Positions 20,128 to 45,956 of a stretch of DNA of 64,000 bases are shown here, in pieces; the first letter of the stretch is position 1; the number at the start of each line of letters is the position of its first letter. The notes under the pieces are model-generated. The model was not told the DNA's origin. It was given only the letters and a program-made list of their open reading frames with translations, and ran no database searches. The stretch spans positions 36,089,733-36,153,732 of the forward strand of contig CM032667.1 of NCBI GenBank assembly GCA_019095985.1, in the 5' to 3' direction. This stretch comes from Streblospio benedicti (Eukaryota > Annelida > Polychaeta > Spionida > Spionidae). Made by a program: the position numbers and the translations under genes.

Positions 20128-22996
20128 CTACGCCTCACAGTCCTCCACCTCCTCCTGTCCTGCAGCAGCCGAGTCCTCCGAGGCGCCTGAGGCCGGCGAC
20201 GCGTCCTGGAGGTCCACCTTGAACTTGTACGGCTTGCCCTCTAGGGTCTTAGCGTACTCGTTGAAGGCGAAGGACACGGCGAGCGCCATCTTGCGCGCCG
20301 TCACCATGGAGTCGCACAGCACCGCGTGGCACTCGAGCACCTGCCGTGGACGTAAAACACGTAAGTGATACTGTATCTGCAGCAATTGAGCGGGGCTGCC
20401 ATTTAGCATGCTCCAAGCGGGGTATGGAGAGCAAGGGGAGGGAAGGAGACTTGAAAATAAAATCAGATGTGTATTTGTATGGGCTGCATGGAATATTTAT
20501 TGGTAGTAATCTTTAGCGTTGATACAGACATTTTCAAACAAAAATGAAAGGTGGTTAAAAATCTTAGCTCAGTGGTTTCAGTTTCATTGTGGACCATATT
20601 AAAAGGTAGCCCCTTGTGGAGCAGGGAAACGGGAGTTTTCCTTTTTATGTTTTTTTTTTTGTTTGGCTCTTTTTAGTTTTCTTACTGCATTGAATCATAG
20701 CTTTCACAGTTTATAGCCCTCATTTATCTGGATTTTCTACAGCTCTCATGGAACATACATGTTCCTCGCAAACGGTTTTCTGGTTCTGTCATGTTGAACA
20801 CTGACATTGCACCGTCACCACAACCTCTCACCTTGGTCTTGGAGCTCATTTCCCGGACCACGATATAGCTGAAGATACGCGTGTACTTAATGTCCTGCAC
20901 ACCATAGCTGATGAACTCGATGGGCAGCAGTCCCATGTCCAGACTGGATGGCACAGTCGCCAGCGATGCCTTGTGTGGTGCTAGCAACAGGCCCTTGGTC
21001 GTCACCTGTGGAGGGCAAGGAAATACAGTGCTCTAGTACGTAAGATGGGCGCACCACTAGATGAAGCATCCACCTACCAAGTGGCGTAGACTATTCATCT
21101 ATCCATGGTTGGCTGATTTCTAGTGTGTATATGTCAGGACATCAGGATGCTTATTCAATTTGACCTCTTGTATTAAACATGAAAGTTATCTGTCTTTGTA
21201 CTGTGATGTCTGTAATATATTAATATGAGGTATTAGCCTGATCGTGTTCATAGCTGTATGTAAAAATAGTATAGATTACCTTAAGTGTGAATTGTGTCGA
21301 GATAGACCATCCGTGGGACTAGTATAGACCACTGGTAGATCCAGGTTTTTTTGGAAAAGGGGGAGGCATAACCGTAGGATTTTCTGGGTTGCGTCTGTGC
21401 GGAGGCTTTTGCTCCAACGCCAAAAAAAACATGAAAATGATTTTTTGTGAAAATAGAGCAGCCCACTCCCCATGCACTCCCTGGATTTGCCTATGGAGGC
21501 TATGATGTGTGTTTTAATGTGGGTAACGTTGAGTTGGTTAGAATGGACATACCTATACATATGTGATTATGTGTGTGCAGCGTCACGACTCACCTGGACA
21601 TTGACGAGGGCGAGGTCGCGCTTCACCTTGGTGATCTCACTGACCAGTGCCTCCACGGGTTCCCGCGTGAAGCGCAGACCGTACAGCCCCTTACACTGCC
21701 GACACCCTAGGTACTTCACCACAAAGGATTGGGGCAGGCTCTCCACCTGTAAAAGCCGTGCCCAATGGGAAGGTAGTGGGTGAATAGTGAGTGGCCAGTG
21801 AGTAGGCAAAAAGCGTCCATCTTTGAGTACAAAATGTCCGCGAAAGACAAAATGGTGTATCAAGACAAAAGCTGGTTATTTAATTGGCCATCCCGTAATT
21901 ATTGAACTGCTGAAATTCCAAAAAGTAAAGGAACTGTTAGATTTTGTAAAATTGAATTGTAAAAATGGAATATTGTCAAAGATTACATATGGTGCTACAT
22001 CATGTTAATCAGGACTGGATTCGAATAGTAATTTTAAATTAATAGCATCTTTAACCATTAATCCTTTCACTTTACCCAACATTTAATGAAATCGAATTCA
22101 TGTGATAGTTACAGTTAATCAAAACAGCAGACACACGATAAGGATACTTTGAAGCAGAATTTTGGATCCTACTGCTCAAAATGAATACTTGAATACAGGG
22201 TCTACAGCACATCTAACCAGCCAAATCAAAATGGCCAACTATGCACTCAATATCAACCTAATATTTGCAGTCCTCAGATAAGTTTTGACACTCACCGTGA
22301 CATTTCTGAGGATACGGTCGAGCTTGGACTTGGTCTTCAGCTGCTCCTTCTTTTCCCTCTCCTGTTGCGCCTGTCGTCCCCCACCCCCCACCATCAGACA
22401 GGCGTTGTCGTAGCAAGACAAACGGGTTACGGAAGCGCTTCTCAGAGGCTGTCTCCAAGGGCGGAATGTCTGGGACGAGAGCAGAGTCGGAAGCTGTGTC
22501 GCTCCGGCCTGGGGAGTTGTCTGGGGAACACACGTATAATAATCATACTGACCTGCAGTTTGTGATGGTCATAGTGCAGGCATGAAAACGACTTCAAACA
22601 TGCACATGATTAAAAATTAAATGTTGAGACAGCTCCATAATGCCATTTTCAAACGCTCTATTATAAATTCTAAATTTACTTCTTTAACCAAACCAATCAA
22701 AATCCTCACATAACAATCAATCTAGGCCTTTCTAAATGCTTGAAGAACATGATACTGCTAATGTCATACTTGTTAATATTCATTCCACTGACCCGTGAAT
22801 GAACCGTTAATTGGCTTTTACGGTGATTCTTACTGACCATGGATGTTGTTGTCCTCTGAAGACGTCTGCGAGTCTGTGTCCCCCGGCGAGGCCCCGGCAG
22901 TGTCCAGCTCGCACGCCGCAAGGTCCTGCACCACGTCTCCTTCAGTGGCTGGGGACTCCGAGGGAACCAGGTCCGGGGTTGCCAAGGACATGGCTC
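20128..22996 (-). CDS. PTB/PID-domain adaptor protein
   Basis: Five coding exons on the minus strand: 22996-22838, 22520-22296, 21746-21594, 21005-20832 and 20340-20128 (TAG stop). The last three join in phase 0 and encode a phosphotyrosine-binding/PID fold: FVVKYLGC opening strand, a helix, VTTKGLLL, then PIEFISYGVQD, FSYIVVRE and the terminal CHAVLCDS plus helix. PTB adaptors bind NPxY-type motifs in receptor tails and act in the cytosol. The N-terminal part is acidic and Ser-rich, then basic (QEREKKEQLKTKSKLDRIL) just before the domain; the C-terminus is acidic. I place the start at the ATG at 22991-22989 (G at -3), but it follows an AG acceptor, so an upstream exon exists and could carry more coding sequence. 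Exon 2 has a one-base frame conflict in a G-run near 22378-22392; with one base less the product is about 305 aa. The exact family member is not recognised. Confidence 0.8.
21334..21493 (-). mobile_element. MITE family copy 2, inside a PTB-gene intron
   Basis: The ends GGTAGATCCAGG (left) and CCCTGGATTTGCC (right) are the terminal inverted repeats of the family with one or two changes. The interior is diverged. It sits in the intron between exons 21746-21594 and 21005-20832. Confidence 0.6.
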
Positions 22997-25900
22997 CTAG
23001 ATTGGAGGGCAACGCATGGCCAATGTGAAAGCAAGACATAAAATGGGGTGTTAAATGTGGTCTGGCGATGTGCAAAATAGAATATTTTCTTTGATGGTCA
23101 GTATTTCCTGTCTTGAAGCATACATTGCAGATTGGTCTTTGAATTCAAGCTGCACTTTTGTCAGGAACGATATAGCTCTAGCCGGGTACGAACACAAGAT
23201 TCGATAAGCACCAATAAAGCAGAATTAGTACTGTTAAAGAAGAGAATCGTGTGTCCACTGTCATGTCCAGAGTTTGGGTACGTGTCGCGCAACTGCATAA
23301 TGACACTGCTAACAATTCCTGTATTGTTCCTATGGCAAGTCGGTGTGTCGGCTTGAAAGAAAAGAGGTGAGGGGCGCACTAAGGGTCTGCTACAGGCAAG
23401 AAAATACAAAACTCTAATGTCACATGCACGAAACTCATCGTGGGTGCACTAATATTTGCTCCAACTTTCATAGCTTTTAGGAATTCGACATTACATTCGT
23501 CATTGCATTGTTGTATAACATTTTACTTGTTTTCTGGACGTGGTTTATCAATTATTGGCAGAAGGAATAGAGTGTCAACGCACAAATAATCAGGATCAAT
23601 TAATCAGCTGTATATATGAGTAGAATGAGTACTAAGTACGCGTATGTATGATAAATCTCGATGAGTAATATTATGTGAGAAAGACTATGGACTGGATTTG
23701 GGCGGTAATGACATGTTCATTTACAGGGACACTTTGCTAAGCAGCATACGCACAAAACAACTTAATGCCACCAGAATGATTGCAAAACCTTATACAGGCA
23801 AAATAGGTACTAACTGAAGCATAGATAATGTATGAAATCATGCTTTTTAAAGAAAGTGGTCTTCTGATTCATGAATATTTCTAACTAACATAAGTGCTTC
23901 AAATGGCGATTGGTACATCATGTTACAGTGAAGATCTCAAAGGAGAAGCACATTGACTACAATAAGTCACATATACGACAATAGAATTTGCCTTGGACCC
24001 TTTGGTTTACAGCGTGCATGCAATATTCTCAATTCACCCTGACAGCGGACACCCATATAACGTGGCCATTTACATCTTTTTTAAGTATACAGGTGTCCAA
24101 ACTACAGAGCATGTCCCAGTTACTTGGTTCACGATAATAGAGGTCAATTAGGAAATGGCCAGTAATTGGCCATATGTTGGCAGCCAGATTGGGTAATTAG
24201 TCGACAGCCAATATTGTCGATCACAACACACAGAAAAATTGGTGTAATGTTGATGAATGCTGCATTTTTGTTGTAGTTTTTAGCATCTATTTGTGCGATG
24301 TGGTGATTTGGGTGGTGTAATTTATGGAGGAGCATGTTGACGGGGGCAGTGGGTCATTGTAGATTAACCCTAGTACTGTTGTGAATGTCTAAAATATGCA
24401 GGAAAGGGTGATTGAATATATGACAGTGCTTATGGCCGTACCAATACAAACTCAATCATTGACCAGATGTTAGAAACGAATAAATAAGTCGACGTCGCAG
24501 TTGTTTTTATGTTTTGACCTTAAGCATGTCATCTAACTTAGCATATATCAATAGCTAATTAACAAGTGCAATGTGAACTATACCATCAAGTCGCTCCTAA
24601 AACGATTAGATATTGTCATCCTTGGATAATTTTCTTGAATTTCAAGCATTATGCACCACATAACTTGTGTAAAACGAACAAAATAACACGAATAGTTTAT
24701 CCACACAGACAAAAAGGCAAGAATTAAAACTGCGGGTAACCACAAAATACCGTGGTATTAATTTCACACTATATTTTATATTTAAAAATCCTATGCATGC
24801 TAATATTTCCAACAGTATTTAATAAAGGTATTTCTATCTCGTATTGTGTTACATTATTGTCTGTTAGAGGACTGTATTACATAACGCATGTTCATCAGTT
24901 TATTAAGAAGAAAAAGGTGTATCTGTGTCGTGGTCTCCAATCTTTATCGCAGAGAAACAACTTGCGCATTCATCCAGCGAATAATTGTTATTACTGAGTT
25001 AAAGTTATTTCTCTCATCAATACTTAATTGCACGGCAGAGCTACAAATAAATTTAACCGAGTCAATGCACATGATAGACGAACCTTAATTAAATCAACCT
25101 TACAGCAAAAATCCTTTTCTTAAAGTAAACAAGACGAACAACAGTCAGGTCCTACACGCTATTTGACAGACTAGCTTTTAATTTTGAAACTTACGTGATC
25201 ACTATTTTCCCCTATTTGATGTTTCTTTACTTTCATTAACAGTGGTATATTGGTACATGCATATGCACAGAAAGTTAAGCCTGCTAGGCAAACCATCAGC
25301 TGGAATAAGAGTTGAGTTTTTCATCCTTATTTTAATTAAAAAAAGAAGGAGAAAAGAAAAATCAACAAGTAATACTAATGTTACTGACCTGATTGAAGCT
25401 ACTCTTATATTCTGCCAATGTTTTTACACATACATGTATCTGTCTAAAGGTGTCAACCTGCTTAATTTCTTAAAAACATTCTGCAATTCTCCCGAAAATG
25501 TGCATGTATCAAATCTTTGCCGAGGAACAATTGTAGTTGACCCTTCAATTAATTAAATCAAATGATAATAAATAACTATTTTCATCTCATAAAAGAAAAT
25601 AATAAGGCAGCAGAGGCCTTTGACAGATAGTCCACTTCACCGTTTGATAAAAATTAAATTAATCTTTGAAATCGCACGTTGGTAGTCTATTGTAATCCAC
25701 GTATTCCTAGAATCGCAACTCACATCTGTCAATCATGGCAATTAATGTCAAGATTGACAGGTTAATCACCTAAAAACAGTATCTACAAGACACAGACAGT
25801 GTCTGTCTGTCTTCCTCTGTGTCGATAGTATAGCAGTATTTAAAATTAACCCTTTATGCTTTTAAGGTATTTCTCAGACTTGTTCTCTTGCTGGCATGAC

Positions 25901-27188
25901 GAACAATATGCTGATACATAATAACGGTTCTGCTTGGCTAATATCTGGCCATGCTGCTTTAACCCCCTAGGCGACTGACTTATTTGCATGTGGCTGTTTA
26001 ACGAAGAGAAAGAATCGATGTCTGGTTTAGAAATTTCGAGTGTCGGTAAACAGGTACCAGATCGAAGCCAAAGGATAAAAAATAATGCGTGTCCGTGTGA
26101 GTGGGGTGTGGCTGGTAGGGGTTACAGTTGGTGAGAAGGTTGGTTAAAGAACAGTTAGAGAAAGTGTGGCATTTACAGGGATGACGCAAGCGACCGTGAG
26201 AGCGACAGTTCACATTGAACGAGTCATTTCTTTACTCAGATTCATAAGGGGGAAAAGAATTAGACTGTTTTAACATTTCAATTGAATTACATCCCTGTTG
26301 TTTGCAATGTGTGGTTTGAAAGTATGTGGGGGAGTGCGCCGTGGCTGCGGATGCAATGCGGCATTACCATGATTACATCTGGACAGTTAAACATGAGTTC
26401 AGTATATTCTAGGATTTCAATTTGATTATTTATAAGGAATAAATTTGATAGTAAACAGGGATGTATAACCTTCATAGTTCATTTGTCTCCAGTTATAGAA
26501 TGGCGATTAAATTGATACATATTATGCCAATGATGTAAAGTCGCTGGATCACGACAGATTGAATTGCGACTGTAAATAAGCACATTTACATTTAACATTT
26601 TACATTGATATTTTTGTAGAAAGTCCTCATCAAAATTTGCATACGCATTGTAGCAATTTATGAAAAACATCATAATATGAACACATATTTCAGTCCATGT
26701 TTTATTACAAAAATAGTTTAGGTTGCGTTTCCAGGGTTTCTATTAAAATGAAAATTATTGTATATACATATTGGACGTGTTAAAATCAAATCTGTCGTCC
26801 AGATGCTCTATATGAACATGTAGATGCTATGTCACAACTAACAAAAAATTATGAACTGGTCTTAAATAATTTTAAATGTAAATCCCATTACTTATTTACT
26901 TCATCATTCACGTTACTAATTTGGACGAATTAGTGAAATGGTTATCATTATCAAATTTATTATCGATGAAGACGCAGATATATACGCTGATAAAATGAAC
27001 ATTAAAATACTTTTAGTTCTGTTTGTCCCACCACAAGGTATTGTATCAGGCATTAGAAATACAAAATGTCTACTTCATATTTGAGTATTATTGAAAACTT
27101 CTAGTTTGAGCTGGTGATGTTCTGTAACAATTGAAACTTAGTTTTGCAGAAGTTGTCATCCATAGCAATGAGTGCATGTGTCTGTGTC
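22997..27188. other. Spacer between the GH31 and PTB genes
   Basis: About 4.2 kb, AT-rich, without a recognisable coding exon. It must hold the 5' exon(s) and promoter of the PTB gene and the 3' UTR of the GH31 gene; minus-strand AATAAA candidates for the latter lie at 26961-26956 and 26706-26701. Nothing else was identified. Confidence 0.55.
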
Positions 27189-40143
<12,955 letters not shown>

Positions 40144-40161
40144 CTGCAACAGCCAGCGGCA

Positions 40162-40331
40162 CGGGCAGATCCGGGTTCTCAGAAAGGTTGTGGTGAGGGG
40201 GGCTGGTGTGGGGTCTTTTTTGTTTTGTCTGAGGGATTGATAGTGGATGATGTGACAGATCATATTGAAATTTTGATGTTTTGTGGGGCAGGTGGGGTGT
40301 AGGATGGTGCCTCGCTCCCTGAATCTGCCTA
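40162..40331. mobile_element. MITE family copy 6, next to the first GH31 coding exon
   Basis: Left end GGGCAGATCCGGG and right end TCCCTGAATCTGCC match the family terminal repeats with a few changes. It begins only about 20 bp upstream (in gene orientation) of the splice acceptor that precedes the GH31 start codon. Confidence 0.62.
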
Positions 40332-43206
40332 TAGGAATGGGGGTAGATATATGTGAGTCATGTAGACTGTGAGAGGAGGGTTGATGTGGAGCTGCGAATA
40401 CGGTAGAGAGGCCGGTGGATTGCCTGACAAATGTACATAAGATGAGATGAGTGGGTAGCAAATCGACAGAAATGGCACGTGAAAGAAGATGAACGGGCAC
40501 AATGGGTATTGATTCCATATTATGGTTATTTGTCTGTTGCAAGGTTAATTAAATGCTACCCGTATGCATTTAAAAGTAACGGTTTTTGGTCTCTGTAGCC
40601 ATATTAACATATGTAATTTATTATATAAGTTGCATGTAGTGTTGACTACCTGTTACATTTAAACCAAACAGTTCTACCTACACCGAGAATCGTTTTCACA
40701 ATGCACATGCTTACCAAAACAGGGCTTGGTACATTGAAGTCGACATCAGAAGCAACACAACACATAATTGACATTAATGTCATCTATTTCATTAACATTG
40801 GTCAACCTATATTCAGGCTATTGGAAAATATTTCTTACCTCCACTAAAATGGTATGGAAACGACTTGTTTTCTCGCCAAATTATCCTAATACTGACGTTC
40901 CGTGTGTATGTCGATGTCTGTAGTGTATATATTGCGTCCCATCCACAAGCATTACCAGATCCTGACCTATATCAATTGCATCAAATTAAAGTGGATTCAC
41001 TATCACAGTATCAAATACAACCCTACTACACGAGGTTTCAAAGTTTGGAGGGATATTTTCCACGTTTGTTTAAAAGAGGGCTCTTTATTATGAAACACAG
41101 TGAATTTGAATTATCATTTCTCACTGTGATACAAAGAAAGAGTGATATACAGACTTTTCTGTTGAAGGAAAAGAAAGTTGTGCATTTTAAGACCATGGAG
41201 TGCCACTTATTGTGTACTATCTATTATGCATTTTCCTCATAAAACACATAAATATTCAATTCCTAACAGATTTTATTTCCTCTTCTTGATCCATGATTTG
41301 AATGCCAGCAGTTTCTCTGGTGAAATGATTGCTGTAATGCCACATCATACAATTCAGCCAAATAAGGAAGTCTCTGTTATACACCCCGGGTAGTCTCAAC
41401 CACTACCCTGGTTGCACCCCTGTACCCGTATGAATATATGTAAATCTATGAGATAAGTTGTAAAGGTGTACCTTTGGGTACATGCGAACATAATATGGTG
41501 ATACGAGGGTATCCAGCAGATCTGTGAAACAGACTATATCCGTGGAGAGCCTCGGCAATCATTGTATAAGCGCCTATAAACCTCATCGTGTTGATAATGA
41601 ATTCTGAAAACAACTACATTACAACCAGCAGGTTGAATTCTGAAAACAACTACATTACAACCAGCAGGTTGGACAAACGTGTAGTTATTAGTGCTATTTG
41701 TGCCTTTTCTGGTTGGTGGCTTGTCAAACGTGCTAGTCGTTTTGCTTATCATTTTGACAGTCATACGATTATAGTAATTGCAGTAGAACCCCTGCTCAGC
41801 ACAGTACTTGACAGCCATGTATCTTCCGTGCTGATTACCTGGTGATGGTGGCGGAATTCCTGCTTGTGAAGGTATTAGAGAGACATTAATGTGCAAGTGT
41901 TGACCACAGCTAATTGTATCATGATGAACGACAACAAAACTATACACTTGTCATTTTGTATGTGTTATTTGCTATATGTCCAAAGCTTCTATCCATAATT
42001 GGCCATGATTGCTTTACCGATGCATTTGTTCATATTGCTACTGATTTTTTTTGCTGTCATCTTGAAACCTGAAGCAGGAAGTGTGTAATACTTACGGTGA
42101 TAACATTGAATAAGTGACCTCATTAAAGTGAAACTAGACAATCCACATTTTACAGCAAAGAAAATAGTAGGCAAATGTGACTACTTTTGATTAATAAGCT
42201 GAGCGAAGTGTTTGTGCTAAAAGAATAATGGTAATGTCTTTTGGTGGCAATTAACCAGTGTATGTGTATGTGTATTTGAAAGATCTTCGGAAAATAAACG
42301 CGAAATGAAAGTTTGTTATGAAATAAAAGCAATGATCATTTACACCCCTAGTCTTATTCAACTAGATTGGTTTTCATTGTTTATTAGTAGCGGTTGTATG
42401 CATGAGACCAACATACTGAACACACTTCCTGTCTGAATTAATTAAACTCCATATTTATAACAGGTAGACATGGTGCACATGAGTGTGGGTCCTGTACGTG
42501 TTATATGGGACTTGCATACTCCCCCTGCAGTTCATGTCACGGTTTTATATAGTCGTCCAGTACCATCTGTGGAACACGTGGTTGTAGGTGATAGGCGGTG
42601 GTCAAGTGGTCATCATACCTCACAATCGCTGGTCATTAATCAGGCTTATCGGTTGGTTCTGTGTATTGCTACTGTGTACTGAGGAACCTAGACTCTGGGG
42701 CACTTGAGTACTAAGGTAGCACCTTCACTGCCTTCAGATACACGAGCTATTGCATCAACATCTATGATACTGCGCTCACATTACTGGCATTATTCATAGA
42801 CAGGTCCATGTGGTACCGGTGCACACCTCTCATCCTCACCCTCATAATCTCCGGGTTTCCTACAACAATGCATATGTAGGTACCGTCTATTCACGTATAA
42901 AGGCCCCTGGCCTGAACATCGAACATGGGCTTGGGGTTCGGATATGGGCCCATGGGACTTTAACTGAACTGACTTTCTTTTCCCACCAACAAAGATGATT
43001 TTATAATTGGCACGGTAATTTCACCGAAAGTAACTTTCCTGTGCGTATATGTCATTGCATACGGTTTATTATGAAAGAAAGTTTGAGTCACGTGTATAGA
43101 TCTGCTTTCATCATCGCGAAGTCGTGCACGTGTTGCCGTAATTCTGGGTATCAAATCGATTGAACATCGCATTTATTAATTGACATTCTCGAATATAGCA
43201 ATGTAT
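40332..43206. other. Region upstream of the GH31 gene
   Basis: No coding exon recognised. It probably contains the non-coding 5' exon and promoter of the GH31 gene, which I cannot place. A 36 bp tandem duplication lies at 41599-41670. The plus-strand 125-codon frame at 40865-41242 has no recognisable motif and AT-rich composition. Confidence 0.5.
41599..41670 (+). repeat. Perfect tandem duplication, 2 x 36 bp
   Basis: The 36 bp unit starting GAATTCTGAAAACAACTACA (41599-41634) is repeated immediately and without mismatch at 41635-41670. Identity of the copies implies a recent duplication or an assembly duplication. Confidence 0.95.
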
Positions 43207-43552
43207 TGTGCTTCCGTGGCCGAATGGTTAGGGAGTTGGACTCGTGACCAGAAGGTCGTTGGTTCAATTCCCGGTCGGGTCTGGTGGTAGGCGTTGAGCA
43301 AATTTACCCCTAGCAGGTTGCACACTGCTCCGTGGCACCTACACGTTAAATAGGTACAGGTCATTGAGTTTGAAAGAGTGTGTGAGTGATTGTGTGAGTG
43401 ATAAGCATTGTGCACTGAATGTGCTGCCAATGCCAGTATGCGAGAAATGATCAAATGCTGATCAATAAGTGTGCCAATGACCTGGTCTAAATTGTAAAGT
43501 CGTGAGATCAAGACTTGGATGAAGACAACCACAACATTTCCATTAACATTTA
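43207..43552 (+). mobile_element. tRNA-derived SINE with target-site duplication
   Basis: The head (43210 on) is tRNA-like: A-box-type TGGCCGAATGGTTAGGG and a perfect B box GGTTCAATTCC, about 30 bp apart as in a tRNA. A roughly 270 bp tRNA-unrelated body follows. The direct repeat CAATGTAT flanks it at 43199-43206 and 43553-43560. It should have been made by RNA polymerase III and moved by a partner LINE. Confidence 0.8.
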
Positions 43553-43679
43553 CAATGTATAATCCCTTATATAGTAGCGTTATTCGACCAATCTATTACG
43601 AGTGGTTGCCAGAAAATAGAAATGACTTACTAATTTTAATGTGAAAAATATACAAATAAAAACATAAATGTACCCTGGA

Positions 43680-44163
43680 CTTCAAAATTTTTTTTAAAAC
43701 CTCTTACTTAAAATTTTTTATAAAAGAAAAAGGAAAAAATTTTGGGGAATAAAAACGACGCTTTTTTTGGGGGTTTTTGATTCCAAATTTAAAAATTTTT
43801 TGTGGTAAAAGTTTATTTATTCACTTTTTTCTAAAAAACAAAATTTAAAAAAATTTTAATTTAAATAAAATTTGTCCCAAAAAAATCTTTAAATAAGAAA
43901 AAATTTTCAATAAACAAAATTTTTTCTTAAAAAAAAATTTTGAAACCAAAGGATTTTTTTTTTCCCAAAAAAAAAAGAAAAAAAAAACATTGGGGGGTTG
44001 GGGGGGAAAAAACGATATTTTTTAGTCTAAAACCAAAAAAAATAAATTCATTTTGTCCCCCTTTCCAAAAAATTAATTTTAAAGGGGTTTAACGGAAGGA
44101 GGGCCAAAAATTCACTGCCTTAAAAACGTGAAAAAACATTTTATTTGGGAAAAATTCTTTTCA
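43680..44163. other. Low-quality, homopolymer-laden sequence leading into a gap
   Basis: Long runs of A, T, G and C follow one another almost without normal sequence, right up to the N gap at 44164. This looks like the unreliable end of a sequencing read retained in the assembly, not biology. No feature should be called here. Confidence 0.8.
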
Positions 44164-44263
44164 NNNNNNNNNNNNNNNNNNNNNNNNNNNNNNNNNNNNN
44201 NNNNNNNNNNNNNNNNNNNNNNNNNNNNNNNNNNNNNNNNNNNNNNNNNNNNNNNNNNNNNNN
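44164..44263. other. Assembly gap (100 N)
   Basis: Exactly 100 undetermined bases between the low-quality stretch and the LINE fragment; the LINE's 3' portion is probably lost in it. Confidence 0.99.
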
Positions 44264-45302
44264 TACAGTTGCAGCGTACTCAACCAGTGGCCTGACGAGG
44301 TGCTTTATGTACGCCGTGGTCTTGAGTTCTGGTGAGTTGATACGCAGATTGCGTCTGAGGAAACCCAGTGTCCTGTTGGCTTTGCCAGTGATGCAGGAAA
44401 TGTGCCGACCCCATGTCAGGTCCTTAGTGAAGAGGACCCCCAGATACTTGGCCTCACTTTACCACTTCAAGTATGTGCCCATGTAGCACATAGCTGGTGT
44501 CCAATGGCTTCCGTTTCCTGGTGATACGGAGGACCTGGCATTTTCTCAGGGTGGAAGGCCATCTTCCATCGTGCCTCCCAAGCTGCTAGATGATCGAGGT
44601 CACACTGCAGCACTTTACGGTCAGAGTCAGATCTGATGGTAAGGTATACCAGGGTGTCATCAGCGAAGAGACGCACACTAGATGTCAAATTTTCATGAAT
44701 GTCATTAATATAATACAGAAATAAACAAGGTCCGATGACAGATCCTTGTGGCACGCCCGATCTCACCTTTTGCGCTGTACGAGTACTCTCCGTCAAGTAC
44801 TACCTGCTGTTCCCTTCCCCGAGAAAAGCCTGGATCCATGCATTGGTCCTTCCCTGGATCCGTAGCGGTGAAGCTTCAAGATGAGCCGTGTATGACTGAC
44901 CTTGTCGAAGGCCTTGCTGAAGTCCATTATAAGGATGTCAGTTTGCTGGCCACACTGCATATTGTTGGTGATGTCAGCTGTGAACTCGAGTAGCTGTGTT
45001 TCACATGATCGGCGGTCCCGGAATCCATGTTGTAGCTCATAGAGTATTTTGTGTGTCCTGGCATGACCCATCAGGTTGCTGGTGATGATGTGTTCCATGA
45101 GTTTGCAGGCTATGCAAGTCAAGGACACTGGGCGGTAGTTTGAGGCGTCATTCTTATTCCCTTTCTTATAGATGGGGGTGACATATGCCTGTCTCCAATC
45201 CTTTGGTACTGTCCCAGTGAGATATGACTTCTTGAAAATCATACAAATCTTGTCTCAAATATCTTTTTCACTCAATCCGTCTGGTCTATGTGTAGGGATC
45301 AA
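44264..45302 (-). mobile_element. CR1/Jockey-like LINE fragment (reverse transcriptase)
   Basis: Read on the minus strand it encodes a reverse transcriptase in order: VPKDWRQAYVTPIYKKG, NYRPVSLT, LQHGFR..RSCETQLLEF, DILIMDFSKAFDKVSH, GVPQGSVIGP, the catalytic LFADDTLVY, and the thumb KYLGVLFTKDLTW with LGFLRRNL. These blocks are typical of CR1/Jockey-type non-LTR elements. No endonuclease is present and the 3' end runs into the gap. It is a dead copy: an in-frame TGA about 15 nt before the ATG at 45242, a one-base shift near 44850 and a further stop (TAG) just before the TAC TTG ACG codons. It has no bearing on neighbouring genes. Confidence 0.88.
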
Positions 45303-45956
45303 ATATATTTAACATCTTATTTTATTCTAGCTTTTTTACATTTTAAATATTGCATTGTGATATTGCACTATGTTTGCAAAATCAACTTCTACAATACAAT
45401 CTACAAAGAAGCCACTGCGCGTGATCCCGGGGCTTGATCCCTTGTCAAGTGGGGAAACCACGCATTACCCGGGCGTTTAGTGGCCTGAGAATTACTAACA
45501 GTTAGAGATGCCATGAAATGTTCTAGCAGGTTCTAGTTGAATAATCCCTTGTCACTTGAACTGACTGACTGAACCACTAGTTCATTGTTAGCAGCGATAG
45601 GTACCTAGCAAGGCTTGCTAACAAACTCAAACTGGCCAATAAAAGGACAAAGCGGAGCTGGTTATCTACAGTTGCTCTGCTACTTTCTTGGAGGATACAT
45701 CTCTCTTAGTTATACAAAACATTATATGAATATGTTATCTTAAGATTTTCCGGTGAAGGTGCGATAGTGATTTACTCTATACATTGTGCTACCGACCAAA
45801 ATAACGGATATGTATTTCCAGCTGACGATAACAGAACAATAAAAAAATAAGTTAACGTGTTTACACAAATATCTTGTTACCCAAGGACTATTATCAAGCA
45901 TCTAATTACTTCCGCACATATTTGTTGCAGCATTATAGAATTGAACATAAACGAAA

